Source: Chrysoperla carnea (lineage: Eukaryota; Arthropoda; Insecta; Neuroptera; Chrysopidae). Taken from it: a stretch of 64,000 nucleotides of DNA. Of the stretch, positions 37,020-48,900 are shown piece after piece. The position numbers and the translations under genes were made by a program. Positions within the stretch are counted from its first letter, which is position 1. Each line of letters starts with the position of its first letter. The notes beneath the pieces were generated by a model that had not been told where the DNA came from, did not search any database, and saw only the letters and a program-made list of their open reading frames with translations. The stretch covers positions 68,240,181 to 68,304,180 of the forward strand of contig NC_058340.1 in the NCBI RefSeq assembly GCF_905475395.1, written 5' to 3'.

Positions 37020-39984
37020 TTTGAATAATAAGCTAAGTTGAAAAATCTGAAAAATTCATAATTCGAAAATAGGTAAAATTATGCGAAGATAGATAAAGTT
37101 TCAACCACATATACCATTTGAAAAATAAAAGTAATTTATGTTTTAAATCGAGCGTGAACTAGCTCCAGTACTGACGGGTTAAACAGGAACTCAATGGTCT
37201 GCCCTGTAAGGGCTATACTCGCAACAGTTTGATATTTGTTGATTCTCTTCTCTGCGATAATTACAATTTTCGTAAATAATATCTTTATTTTCATTTTGTT
37301 TTACTAATACTTGAATGGTTTCGGAAATTTGATATAATCGATGGAAATAATAATTATTATCACACCGCATTTGTACATCACCCACCCGTCGTCTGTTTAC
37401 CTTTTATCACCCACTCGAAGTTCATGGGTTGGGTAATTTTTGTTTAAATGTTAATTTTAGTCAGATAATATTAATGAAGTTTTGAAAGGGTTTCCTTGTA
37501 TTTATATGAATACAAAATGCATTATTTAATAAGACCGTTTTGTATATTTTAGGATTTTCTTGGAATTGCATCATTTTACCTACTGGGAACAACCAAATTA
37601 GAGCAAAACTTTGGTATACTTTTTCTGCAAAACTATAAAAGATAGAGAGATGAAAATTTGTGGGTAGCTTCAACCTGGTGATCCTTATGAAACATAAAAA
37701 AAATAGTTTTCAAGAAATTGCATTAAAAATTTCTGAAAAATACAAATAGTGGACGCAAGGTCATCGTAAATATGTTGGTTTTTCAACTTTTTTAGTTTGA
37801 CACTGATATTCAACATTATCTATACAGAGTATTTTAACAATTAAAGCAGTTAACTGTTTATTTTCACTTGATTTAGTTTTAAAAAAATTTGATAATTCAA
37901 AATGCTATGATATAACTATGGTGGTAGCGATGTTAGGAATGTATAAAGAATGGAAGTTATGAGAAATTGAATTGATTTTTTCTTTAAAAAAAATAAGGAA
38001 AAAAAAGCCTTTCAGGCAAAATGAGAATCATAATCGAGGCATGTTGGCTGCGGGCAAGTATAAATTCTCTGAGAATACACACTCTGACAACTAAGAAACT
38101 TTCCATGAATATAAGAAAATACTATGGATGTTAGAAATTATAAAAAAATGGTTAACTATACAATCGATTTTTTTTTCGGAGAGGGAAAAGGACAAATTTC
38201 AGTTTTTTGAATGTCACATCATAGATTACCATACGGGACGTTAATAAAAAAACTGTAGCTATTTGAAAAAATTTGGAGAAAAACTTTAAATCCAAACGAC
38301 GTGAATTAGATTATTCTCTGCTTTAAAAACTTTTACAAAAAAAAAATTCGTTCGAAAAATAAAATAGTTCAATATTTTAAGCCAGAAAAGTCAGAATATA
38401 TATTACTTTAAAAACAAGGTATTTTTAAACAACCGATTACCATTCGGTATTCAATAAAGGCATTAAATTAAAAAGCATTACAAAGTACCTGTCAGTAAAT
38501 TTAGAAACCAAAAATGTTTCCATATTTTCGCTAAAATTACATCATTTATCTCTAGACACACATTAACATAAATCAATTTTAACGCTGAACCCTTTGTTAA
38601 CACCAAGTAAAGTAGGCAATATTGACCTAATTACACATAGAAAATTGATACAAAGAAAAACTAATAAAACATTTTTTCCGTACTTACCTTTGTTTGAAAA
38701 ACTTTAGTTTCGTCGATGATGCCAAATTTTTGACAAAAAATTTCACAAATGAGTATTTTTTTTGCTTATCACTTAACACAAAATAAACGATAAAAATAGA
38801 AACCACTTCACTTTCAAACACATGAAAAAAAATGCACTTTTCCAACAAAACAAAATCAATAATTCAAAACAATTTTGTTCGATGTATAAAAAAATTTTCA
38901 CTCAGACAAACAATTTTCTTTCGCCTATTTTATTATTAAACTAGTTGGAAAAACAACACATGTATAGGAATTTTCTCTTTAAATCAATAAATTGTTTAAA
39001 TATTCATGCATCGTTGCATTTTCATACATAACCTTAACAAACAAATTTTCCATTTGAAAAATTTGCACACGTTTTCTAAATGAAAATTTAAAAAAAAGTG
39101 TTCTTTTTACAATTTAATTTTTTGAATATTTTTTGTATATATGTATGTTTTGGTATCCTCGCCCTGGAATATTTTCCACTGAACTGAAAATATTGAATGA
39201 AATCGTTAACATTACGTACGTTTGTGTCGAATGAGAAAACTGCGACGGACGTCGAATGTCGACAAACGTCGTCGCTACACACACACACACCATGGATGGA
39301 CGTCGTGTTGCGTTAGTTGCCCTTTGAGTTCGTTCAACTAGGTAGGATTATGTACATACATATATATATGCATTTCAATATATACCCAACAATACTGTAT
39401 GATTTATTTTGTTTAGGGAGTTTGTAAACTATTTAAGGAAGAGTTGTTTCAATAAATTAATTATCCTGAAAGAGAAATTGTGCCTTAGATCAGTTATGTA
39501 TAAATATCGCCCTATGATTATCTTAAAGTAGATTTCCGACAAACTAATATTTCTATGTTTCAATATGCAGGGAATATTCCGAGAATAAATGACAACGTCC
39601 TTTGTACTTTAGGAAATCGTCTAGGAAGAAATTTTTCTTCTTTAAAGCCTCTCCAGTGATTGAGTCAAGGAACCCCAAAAAAACGTCTTCGACAATTTCG
39701 ATTGATAATCTAAAGTCTGCAACAATTTGAAAGAAAATAGACCATGGCTGCTAACTTAAACTTGCAATTGCGCAGGTAATTGACATCGACAGAGTACTCC
39801 AGCCAAGTGCTCATTAAATGATTCCGGATTTTTTAGACTAAATTTTTGGGAAAAGAGGTGTTTTAATCACTTCAGATGAAGAATTCTCACTGGGCGGGCA
39901 TAAAAGTTGATTTATGAAAATTTTTAGTAGTGTGCAACATATGAACCTTTAAAATTCCTAATTAGACAAAGAGAAAGATATAGT
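37020..39984. other. Non-coding stretch
   Basis: No protein gene supported. A CpG-richer island at 39150-39345 and a strong minus-strand splice-donor match at 38698 are noted separately. Confidence 0.5.
38698..39345 (-). promoter_or_regulatory. Possible promoter and untranslated first exon (minus strand)
   Basis: The segment 39150-39345 is rich in CG (CGACGGACGTCGAATGTCGA and ACGTCGTCGC) against a CG-poor background. On the minus strand it is followed at 38698/38697 by AAAG|GTAAGTACGG, a near-consensus splice donor. Together these could be the start of a transcript running leftwards, with its coding exons outside the part I can recognise. There is no coding evidence. Confidence 0.25.
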
Positions 39985-40175
39985 TTAGTGACGTCATTGC
40001 ACGGTATCACTATAGAAATTACATATAAAACTTTGTTTTGCTAAAAGAAGATAAGCAACAATCTTTCAATGCTTATAGCTTATTCGTTTTTTAATCAATT
40101 TTAATTTCAGTTTCAAATTTTGTTATAGTATCAAGTCTAGTTTCACATTTTCATGGGAAATATTCGAGGATTATT
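39985..40175 (+). repeat. Interspersed repeat, paired with 9512-9700
   Basis: Homologous blocks occur in the same order as at 9.5 kb (TGACGTCATTGCACGGTATC, TTTGTTTTGCTAAAAG, ATCAAGTCTAGTTTCACATT). Confidence 0.65.
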
Positions 40176-40689
40176 TCGCTTTAATCAATCAATTTCAACA
40201 TAAGATTTAATTCGATGCGATATTTAATCACTGTTTATCCTAATCAGTATCTATCCAATAATTGGATACATTTTTTTACCATTCATATTTTAGAAACTCT
40301 CTGTACTGGTGTAGAGTACAGAATTATATGAAAAAGGATTATTTTTATCACTATGTAAATTTTTATATACTTGGTAATATACGTTACATAAAATCCCTTT
40401 ATATCGTTGAATAGATTTCGAAAACGAATGAAAATACTTTACGCAGGTGTAAATTCAATTTTTTTGTTATTTTGATGACGTCACTAAGATAAAAATATCC
40501 AATTATACTTGAAAACCGACTATATTTTTCTTAAAATTGAATTTCTTTAGTTAATAGGCTTTAGGCTTTTAAAAATTCATTTTATCTTCATAAATTGTTA
40601 GTATAATATCTTATAAACCTACAAAATTTCCAAAAATTAACCAAGAAATGAAACATTTTTCCAATGGGCTAGAAACTAGTATAAGGATT

Positions 40690-40960
40690 AATAGTAGGAA
40701 AAATTTTCACCCAAAACTAGTGGATTTCCAAAAAGTCTCAATCAAATCCCATATAATTTATCCAAGTTAAAAAAATTTATTTTATATACTTAATGACGTC
40801 ATAAAAATCCAAAAAAATGATTTTTTTCTGCCCGATTCAAATTTTATTCAATTTGAATGTACCAAGAATGTACTACAACTAAATTTGGGTCATATTTGTC
40901 AAATTTTTGGTTAAATCTAACATATTATGAATCGGTGTCAAGAACTAGGGGATGAGATCT
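40690..40960 (+). repeat. Decayed copy of the ~315-bp satellite-like repeat
   Basis: TGACGTCATAAAAATCCAAA, the ATTCAAATTTTATTCAATTT block and CTAAATTTGGGTCATATTTG follow the order of the 3.7 kb array units, but with much divergence. The copy ends about 250 bases before the kinesin start codon. Confidence 0.6.
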
Positions 40961-41213
40961 CTATTCTTTGCTTTACTGGAGTTGGTGCGCGTTTGCGGGA
41001 TTTTGTTTCCAACAAGTGCAGCAAAGTTGAACAAATTCAATATCCCTGTAATCCTTTTTACTTTTGAACAAAAATAGAAATAAGAATGTATATTCAAGTC
41101 GCTTGAAGTTTTATACAAAATTATGAAAACAATTGATGATAATTAATAAATGTCAAAATAATATTTTATAAAATTATTTTGTGTTAAAAAGGACAGGAAA
41201 CTAATTTCTAACT

Positions 41214-44200
41214 ATGTCATCTAAAAATTGTATAAAAGTGTATGCCAGATTAAAACCAGAAACAAAGAAGAAAAATATAGTAGTGAGTAAAATTATTTCA
41301 GTTTGATTCGGACAAAGTTTTTAAGATTATAAATTATTCTATTTGTTTTCTCTTCAGAATTATTCTATTTACAAAGCTTCGGGAATACCAGGAATTGTAT
41401 TTGAATTGCCTGAATGTGGAAATGATTCACGTTGTGGCCATAAATTTCGTTTCCATGAGGTTTTGGAAGAAAATATTGAACAAGCAAAAGTTTTTGAAAC
41501 TGTTGTTCAACCAGTGATTGATAAGTAAATTTTTTTCTAAATATTTTAAGCCTTTTAGTTAGTTGCTGTTTGTCCTACTTCGAGGTAGGGAAGTGCCAAT
41601 TGAGAAGCGTACACAATTTAGGAAGTACCTCGATTGCGGTTTTATATATCGGCGAATTACCGTAGAAAAAAGATCGAGCACTTTCTAGAATGTAAAAACT
41701 TCACGAACATATTAAAATTTCTAATTTACGAATTTCCCATTTCTCTAGTGTTTTGGATGGTTACAACGGTACAATATTGGCTTACGGCCAGGTAAATTCA
41801 ATTTTTTGTTATGGGCTATGAAATTCCAATTATTGGCCATTAAATTTTCAGACAGGCAGTGGGAAAACATTCACAATGACTGGATCAACGGAAGAATATG
41901 AAACTCGTGGTGTAATTCCACGAAGTATTCAATATATTTTCGAGATCATTCGACAATCTCCAAATACTTTATACAGTGTATATATTTCATATTTAGAAAT
42001 TTATAATGAATTTGGCTATGATTTATTGGATCAAAAAACTGCTTCAAAATTGGATGATTTACAGTAAGAAAGTTAATTCGCGCCGTATTATTCTGGGTTT
42101 TTAATAATTATTCTTGGATCCTTTTTAGAAAAGTATCTGCATTAGAGGATAATAATGGTAATATGCATTTACGTAATTTAAGTGTTTTACCAGTCACTGC
42201 AGAAACGGAAGCATTAAGGTTTTTATTTCTGGGAGATACCAACAGGTGAGGTATGTTAAGGCAAGCACGATAAATTTAACAATTTTTACGAGCAAAAATA
42301 TTTTGAGCATACGTTTTCGACAACAAAATTTTCCAGAATACATCATACTTAGAAATATCAAAATCGTTCTTGAACAGAAAATTTATTTTAACTTTTTTTA
42401 CAAAACAGAACCATTGCCGAAACTCCAATGAATCCATTTTCCACACGCTCACATTGCATTTTTACCATACATATTGGAATCAGAAAACCCGATTCACAAA
42501 CTATTCGCCGAGGAAAATTACACTTGGTTGACCTTGCTGGGTTTGTATAACTTAAGATAATATTTTATTTCGATATTTATTTAAACCTTGTTATAGATCG
42601 GAACGCCTTGCAAAATCAAGTCCATCAGAAATGAAAACAATTAACGAAGCCAAACATATCAATTTATCCCTACATTATTTGGAACAAGTTATTGTAGCAT
42701 TATCTGAATCGAAACGCCAGCATATTCCTTATCGAAATTCGTTACTAACTTCCGTGTTAAGAGATTCGCTTGGAGGAAATTGTCTTACTAGTATGATTGC
42801 TACTTTGTCACTGAAATCAAGCAATTTTCTGGTATGTAAGCCATAATATTTTTAAAAAAAGGATTTTTCAATCGAATTTGACTTCTTGAAGGAAACAATT
42901 TCTACTTGTCGATTTGCTGAAAGAGTTGCATTGATTAATAACGAATTGAAAGTGAATGAGGAATCTGATCCACAAATAGAAGTAGCTGTACTCAAATCAG
43001 AAGTGGAATCACTTAAACGTCAACTAACAATGTACACTAAAACTGAAGTGCGTATTTTAAAAGAAAACTTCCTCGAAGACTGTTAACCAGTCAGTATGAT
43101 TTTCAAATTTTCCTAGTATCACAAATGTTTCTTTATAGGTTACAAAAAAATTAATTGAAACCCAAGAACAAAAATGTAAAGAGGCTGTCCAAAAATACGT
43201 GCAAGGTTTAACAATCGATTTAGACATCGAACCGAATCTCCAATTCTATAAATATTGCTTTCAATTGATGAAAAACATGATTCTGAGTAGTAATTTACAA
43301 CGGAAAATGGTTTCTTCTAAGAATAAGAAAGAAAATGGTCATACAATTTCTCCTGCCACGAATGTTGAAAGTATGGAAGAGTGGCAACAGTTGCTGAAAC
43401 AACGAGATTCAGAAATTTGTATCCTTTAATTCACCACTTCCAGAAAGCCAAAACACATTTCTTTGGGAAACTATTTCTTCCTTTCGAGGGGATGATATAT
43501 AAATGAAAAGCCTTTCTTTCAATTTCTAGAAAACCTACAATTTTCTTTAATGTCTTCCTCAGCAATACTAATAAATTTACTACGAAAAGAGAAGGAAAAA
43601 AATAACATGTTAAAATTTACAACTGTAGCTACGGAACCAAATATTATCCTGTCAGCAACCAACGCCATGATTCCCACATTATGGTGTACTTCACCAAAAT
43701 CAAGAGGAGATAGTGAAATGAGTTCTCCACGCAACTCTGTCGATCTTCAATTCCAGCAATTAAATGAAAAGGAAAAAGCTGCCTACAAGTTATTTATGAA
43801 TGATTCAGAAAGTGGTCGAGAAATGCTCCATTATCGGGGAGTACTTAAGGACAAATTGGCAGCGGCTCGAAAACTTGCAGGAGATATTGAATTGATTAAA
43901 TCTAAAATTAGTGAGTTTAATTTTATTAATCTTTGGTTGATTGAAAGTTCTTCTCATCAATTGCTCTCATAAAGACTGTTGGGTTTCTTGTAAAGATTAA
44001 TTTCTTGTATTTAGCCAGTTCGTATTTTTTGATTTTCCCAATTATACGAAAAAGGAATCAGAAAAAAATTAAAACTTACATAGAAAAAAGATTCGACTTT
44101 GATTTAATAAAAAAAAATAAGGTCTCTTGAAAACCATCAATTTTAGCCAAATAAAAGCTTCGAGTTTCGAAATTGTAATCGAGCAATTAAATGGATTCGA

Positions 44201-45139
44201 CTAAACGAATCTGATTTCCAAACTACCAGAAAAAAAGTTAAAATTGTCTCAAAATTTAATCCGAAATATTTTTTAGTTACAATCCAAAGGGAATTGCAAT
44301 CAGTATCGGATTCTCAAAACTCATTAAAAATGCTTGTTCATTTGAAGCAACGGTTAACTGAACAACGTGCCTTGTATAAATCGAAAATCGAGATGCTGCG
44401 CAAGCTAAAAAGTGAAACAGATCACCTAAAAGAAGAATTAAAAACAGCTCGAATCCAACATTTCCATCGTTTCAAAGAATGGTATAAAATCGAAACATTA
44501 CAAAAGATTCCATGTCGTGAGAAAAGTTCTGATCAATATCAAAGTTCAGACCAATATAAACCTCCGGATCAATATAAACCTCCAATACATCCAACATCAC
44601 CAAAACCTCCAAAATCTCTTAGAAAAGAAGCTCCAAGTATTTTCTCCAAAGATAGTTCTGTACTCAATATTGAGGAGCATTTGAGTCAAACTCCAACTAC
44701 AACGCATAGTGCTCAATTATTAACCGAACCTGCATTGGGTAATAAAAGATATGTTTGGGATGAATTCGTAAAATCAGAACCGATTTATAATGAACCAGAA
44801 GAAGATGAAACTACATCCTCATTTGTGTACGATGAAGGGGAACCTTCTGAACAACAAACAGATAAAACTAAAAAATCCCCAAGAATTTTGATTAAAGAAT
44901 GCGATACAATGACTGATGTTCATTCGGATATTTTATCAACGGCAACGATTTGTGATCGCGATGAAATTGTTGACGAAGAGCAACCGAACAATGGTTTTGA
45001 AGTGATTTATAAAAATCCAAATTTAGAAAAAAATAGTAAAAATTGGGATGATTTTGTAAAAAGTTTGCCACTGACTGGTGATGAAGAGGTGGATGCAGAA
45101 ATTATTAATTTTTATAAGGGTAGTTTTGGTATAAAATAA
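41214..45139 (+). CDS. KIF6: Kinesin-9 family motor protein, KIF6-like (11 exons, 873 aa)
   Basis: Exons: 41214-41282, 41358-41524, 41749-41791, 41852-42063, 42129-42245, 42409-42540, 42597-42831, 42892-43047, 43139-43418, 43563-43910, 44277-45139. All junctions are GT-AG, and the joined length (2622 nt) is one open frame. The N-terminal motor (about 1-342) has the P-loop AYGQTGSGKT (90-99), switch I region STRSHC (214-219), switch II DLAGSE (244-249) and [10 protein letters not shown] (289-298). The RFAERVALI end, IAETPMN and [10 protein letters not shown] wording point to kinesin-9/KIF6 rather than KIF9. The tail has short coiled-coil stretches (about 352-372, 472-484, 590-650) and a Pro-rich DQY repeat. 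Human KIF6 is about 814 aa, so length fits. KIF6 is a microtubule motor linked to motile cilia; in insects the expected sites are sperm flagella or sensory cilia (inference). Most introns are only 57-366 bases. Confidence 0.93.
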
Positions 45140-45171
45140 TTTGTTGTTTTTTGTGTATTCATTTTTTTTCT

Positions 45172-45177
45172 AATAAA
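45172..45177 (+). terminator. Polyadenylation signal of the kinesin gene
   Basis: AATAAA lies 33 bases after the stop codon and is the first such hexamer downstream. Confidence 0.6.
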
Positions 45178-45894
45178 AAATGTCTTTTTTGAATCGATAA
45201 AAACCATCATTTTACAGAACAAGTGATACCACCTCAAGTCTGTCCTAGATTCGCCCATAACCTGTTCTTCCTCATCGTCAAATTCCTCATCGATATCACG
45301 GCAAGTAATCTTCCAATTCTAAAATGGACAGCAATTCTTAAATGGAATCATATGAATTTTTGAGACTAAGGTGATTTAAAAATTGAGTCAAAATGTTTTT
45401 TTGGATTTTGTCCTTTTTCAAGGATGCAATGCCAATAAACACACGTATGCATGAAGTTATACATATCTGTATATGTATTTGCCTATACACACATAAACAT
45501 ATTTTATACAAATAAGTGCATTTTCCAACTTTAATTTAGCTATAACATGAAATCCTGTCATTTTCATGACTTGTGCCCACGAAAACTTTTCTTTAGAATG
45601 ACTTAAACTATCATTTCCCAAAATTTGAAAAAGTTTGACCAAAATGCAGAATACATCTAATTTGTGGGAAGTCTTTTGAAAAACCTCCGACAAATTTTTC
45701 GGGTACGGAACGCTATACTCACAGTTGAAACATACAATACATGTATATTTTCCAAACTGAACCTGATTATCAGATGGGTTTAGGTCGACCTAATTCCTTC
45801 GTCTGTTAATAAACTACAATAGTTTTTGTGTTACCATAATAAAGGAAATGTAGAGAAAAAAGAAATCCATTTTTTTGTTAAACAATATATAAAA
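45178..45894. other. Spacer between two convergent genes
   Basis: About 0.7 kb between the two polyadenylation signals. A 78-codon minus-strand frame at 45457-45693 has no protein-like features. Nothing else was seen. Confidence 0.55.
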
Positions 45895-45900
45895 TTTATT
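45895..45900 (-). terminator. Polyadenylation signal of the 2039-residue gene
   Basis: TTTATT on the plus strand is AATAAA on the minus strand, 55 bases after the stop codon at 45955-45957. Confidence 0.6.
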
Positions 45901-45954
45901 ATAAATTTGAATATAATTTACAAAAACAGTTTAAATACATTAATTATAATTATT

Positions 45955-48900
45955 TTAATAATCAGGGCATTTAATTAGAAATGCATCAACATCATTTTTT
46001 TGAAATTTGTCGCCAGCAACAATTGTTTCAATTACACTTAACGTACTGTTATCAACTAACAGTAAATAATTCTGTAACATATGTTTAGTTTCAACGGGTA
46101 ATTGAATTACTTTTAATATATTTCCTGGTAATTTTATTGTACGGGAATAATCATTAAATTGTTTAAATCCTTCAATTCCTGTTAAAAAATAAAAAAAATT
46201 ATTACTCAATTTTATTAAATAATACCTACTCAGTATGAGGTGTTATTTAATTGAATTTTTGAACAAAAGAATTATTAAAATTATGGTTATTGAGAAATAA
46301 TAATAATAATCGATAATCGTGACTTTATTGAATTAGATTTGTAGTAAAAAAAAGAGAAGTGTTGGAGTATTTTATGTGTAGGTAAAAACAGGTGTATACT
46401 TTGACATTCAATTTCTTTCCACTTCAGTTTTTTGTTCTATTTATTTTATTTCTTAATTGTTTTTTCAAAAAATTCAATAATAAGTGGCAAAAAAAGAAAA
46501 CATATTGAGTTTTTGAGTTGACGAAACTTTGAAAGATACAAAAATCGAGTTTAACTTCACAATTATATGAATTGTTTTCGTGGTTTCGCCTGAAATCGAA
46601 TCGAAATAAAACATTCTTGTATGGGATATCGAATGATATCTCAGAAAATCTCACTTAATTTTCAAAATAACCCGATTTTTGTATTTTTGGGTGTGAATTA
46701 CCCCTAGGAAAATTGCAAAAAAATTCGAAGAAAAAAATCTTTATTTCCACTTATGATAAAATTCAGTTTATAGAGTAATTTTATTGTATACAGGGTGTTC
46801 AAGAATAATTAATACTATAGATAAAAGTTTATTCTATAAGTATGAGTCCTAATCTCAACCGCAATTTTTAAGAATATCTCTCATGTTTGCAGGCATTTTT
46901 ATGTTTCCTTAAAGTACGTATTCGGGGACGCAAAATAAACATAAAGGTTTCTATTGACAGGAGTCTTATTCTAAAGCGTTATATACAAGTTTTCTTTTTA
47001 TTTCTGTGACCTTTTTGAGAATTGGTACTACGTTTATAGGAACATGCTTATGTTGTGCTCCTGAATACGTTCCTTAACTTCATAAAATAATCATTAGAAT
47101 ACAAAAATATATCTATGATGAAACTACTTAAGAATTAGTTAAAATGGATTGTAATATTAACATAGATAATAAAAGGTATTTCTAGGACAGAATAGGTGCG
47201 TTTTCCTATTTTATTATTTTTAAATGATTGATTATTGTGCAGTGAAAGTTTATTTTTGTTCAAAATAAAAATATTTTTAATATTAAATATTAAAAATAAT
47301 AATTGCGCCATTTTAATTAATAATAAAAATTGTTTTAAGCGCCTCTAAACATTTTTAAAAATTGCATATTGTGAAAATTATTTAAATTTTATTATTTTTA
47401 AGATCATTGGTGAGGTAAATTTTGAAATTTCGATTTGATAGTACCCAATCGAAAAAATAGTAAAATTTTTTAAACGGAAGTGCCTTAATAAAGAAACCAA
47501 ACTCGAAAAACTTCTTTTCAGTGATTGCTATTCTGACTTTTACTAAAATATCTCTTCAACTGTGAAATCTTAACAAATTTTTAAAAAATAATATGGCATT
47601 CGTTTATCATTTTGAAATCTTTCTTGAGGTATCAGGAATGAGTTATCGGAATGATTATTTTCAATTAAATTGTTGTGCGAAGAAAAATGAATTCTGTTTT
47701 TATTTGATTACCTACCTTTGTATCTAAATATTTGAATTTGTTTTTGATCTTCTAAAAACAATAAAAATGTGTCTCCATTTTCTTCACCAAAATTCATTAC
47801 ATTCAATTGGGATGGTTTATATGTGGCCACTTTTTGGAATAATTTACCATCCAAGTTATTTTCATAAATCTAAAAAATATAAAAATATTTGTTAGGGTTT
47901 ACAACAAGAGGGGCTAAAGTTACAAAATTACTTTGGCGTGTAACTTGGCAGCCTTACCTTTATGAAATCTAATTGGCCTCTAATTTGAGTTTGTTCTTCG
48001 ACTGGAACTGCTATGAATGTTTTCTCAACATTCGTATTACGATTTACGTTAATCGGAATAATATCATTATAATCTGGTAAATTATCCAATTGAACTGATG
48101 ATAATGTAAAATTATCAGATGGTCTGTTATCTGATTTATCAGATGTTCGATATTTTAATTCTTTTAAGCTGTACACATTTTCTCCATCAGTTACTGATAA
48201 TCCAATACCAACATTATTTGGAATAAATGATAAATTATCTAAAACAATATACAAAATTGTAGTGAGCTACACTCAAATTATTTTAATTCGGCAGAATTTT
48301 GGGCAATAGATTCATTTCCAATATATGTTACTTTAGTTTCATTAAAAAATGTAGACGTAGAAATGATTATTTCAAATGACATTTCCTATATATGGTTGAA
48401 TGTGATTATAAATTTTGTTCGGTTTTGACTAAATTATTAATTATAGCTACACGCACGTGTTATTAACCAATTAATTATATGCATTAATCATTATAATACA
48501 TATTTTTAAAATAAATGAATGAATATTTTAAAAAATTACCAAATTACCAAATTCAATATTATAATTTATTATATTTACCAGACAGAAAACCTGCCAAAAA
48601 ATCAATAGTACACTTTTTTCATCCAATACATAATGAAGATGTACAGAATACAATTAAAACTAAGCAAAAAAATTCCATTTTCAGATATTTTTAATTGTTT
48701 AATTAATTTGTCTTTATATTTAAAATTGCAGTAGAGTTTCTGAGATATCGCAATGTTTGTATCGATTTTAGTCCGTATCTCAAAAACTATTCGACCAGTC
48801 AGCAAATGCACCCGATTTTTGTACTTTTTGGGTCAAAATTACCTTTTATACTGAGTTTTATCGAAATTGGAAATCAAAAATAATTTTCGAATTTTTGTAA

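Noticed and set aside
40960-41213. RFX X-box upstream of the kinesin (expected for a ciliary gene)
   Set aside because: Only partial matches to the X-box pattern were found by eye (for example GTTTCCAACAAGTG); not good enough to call.
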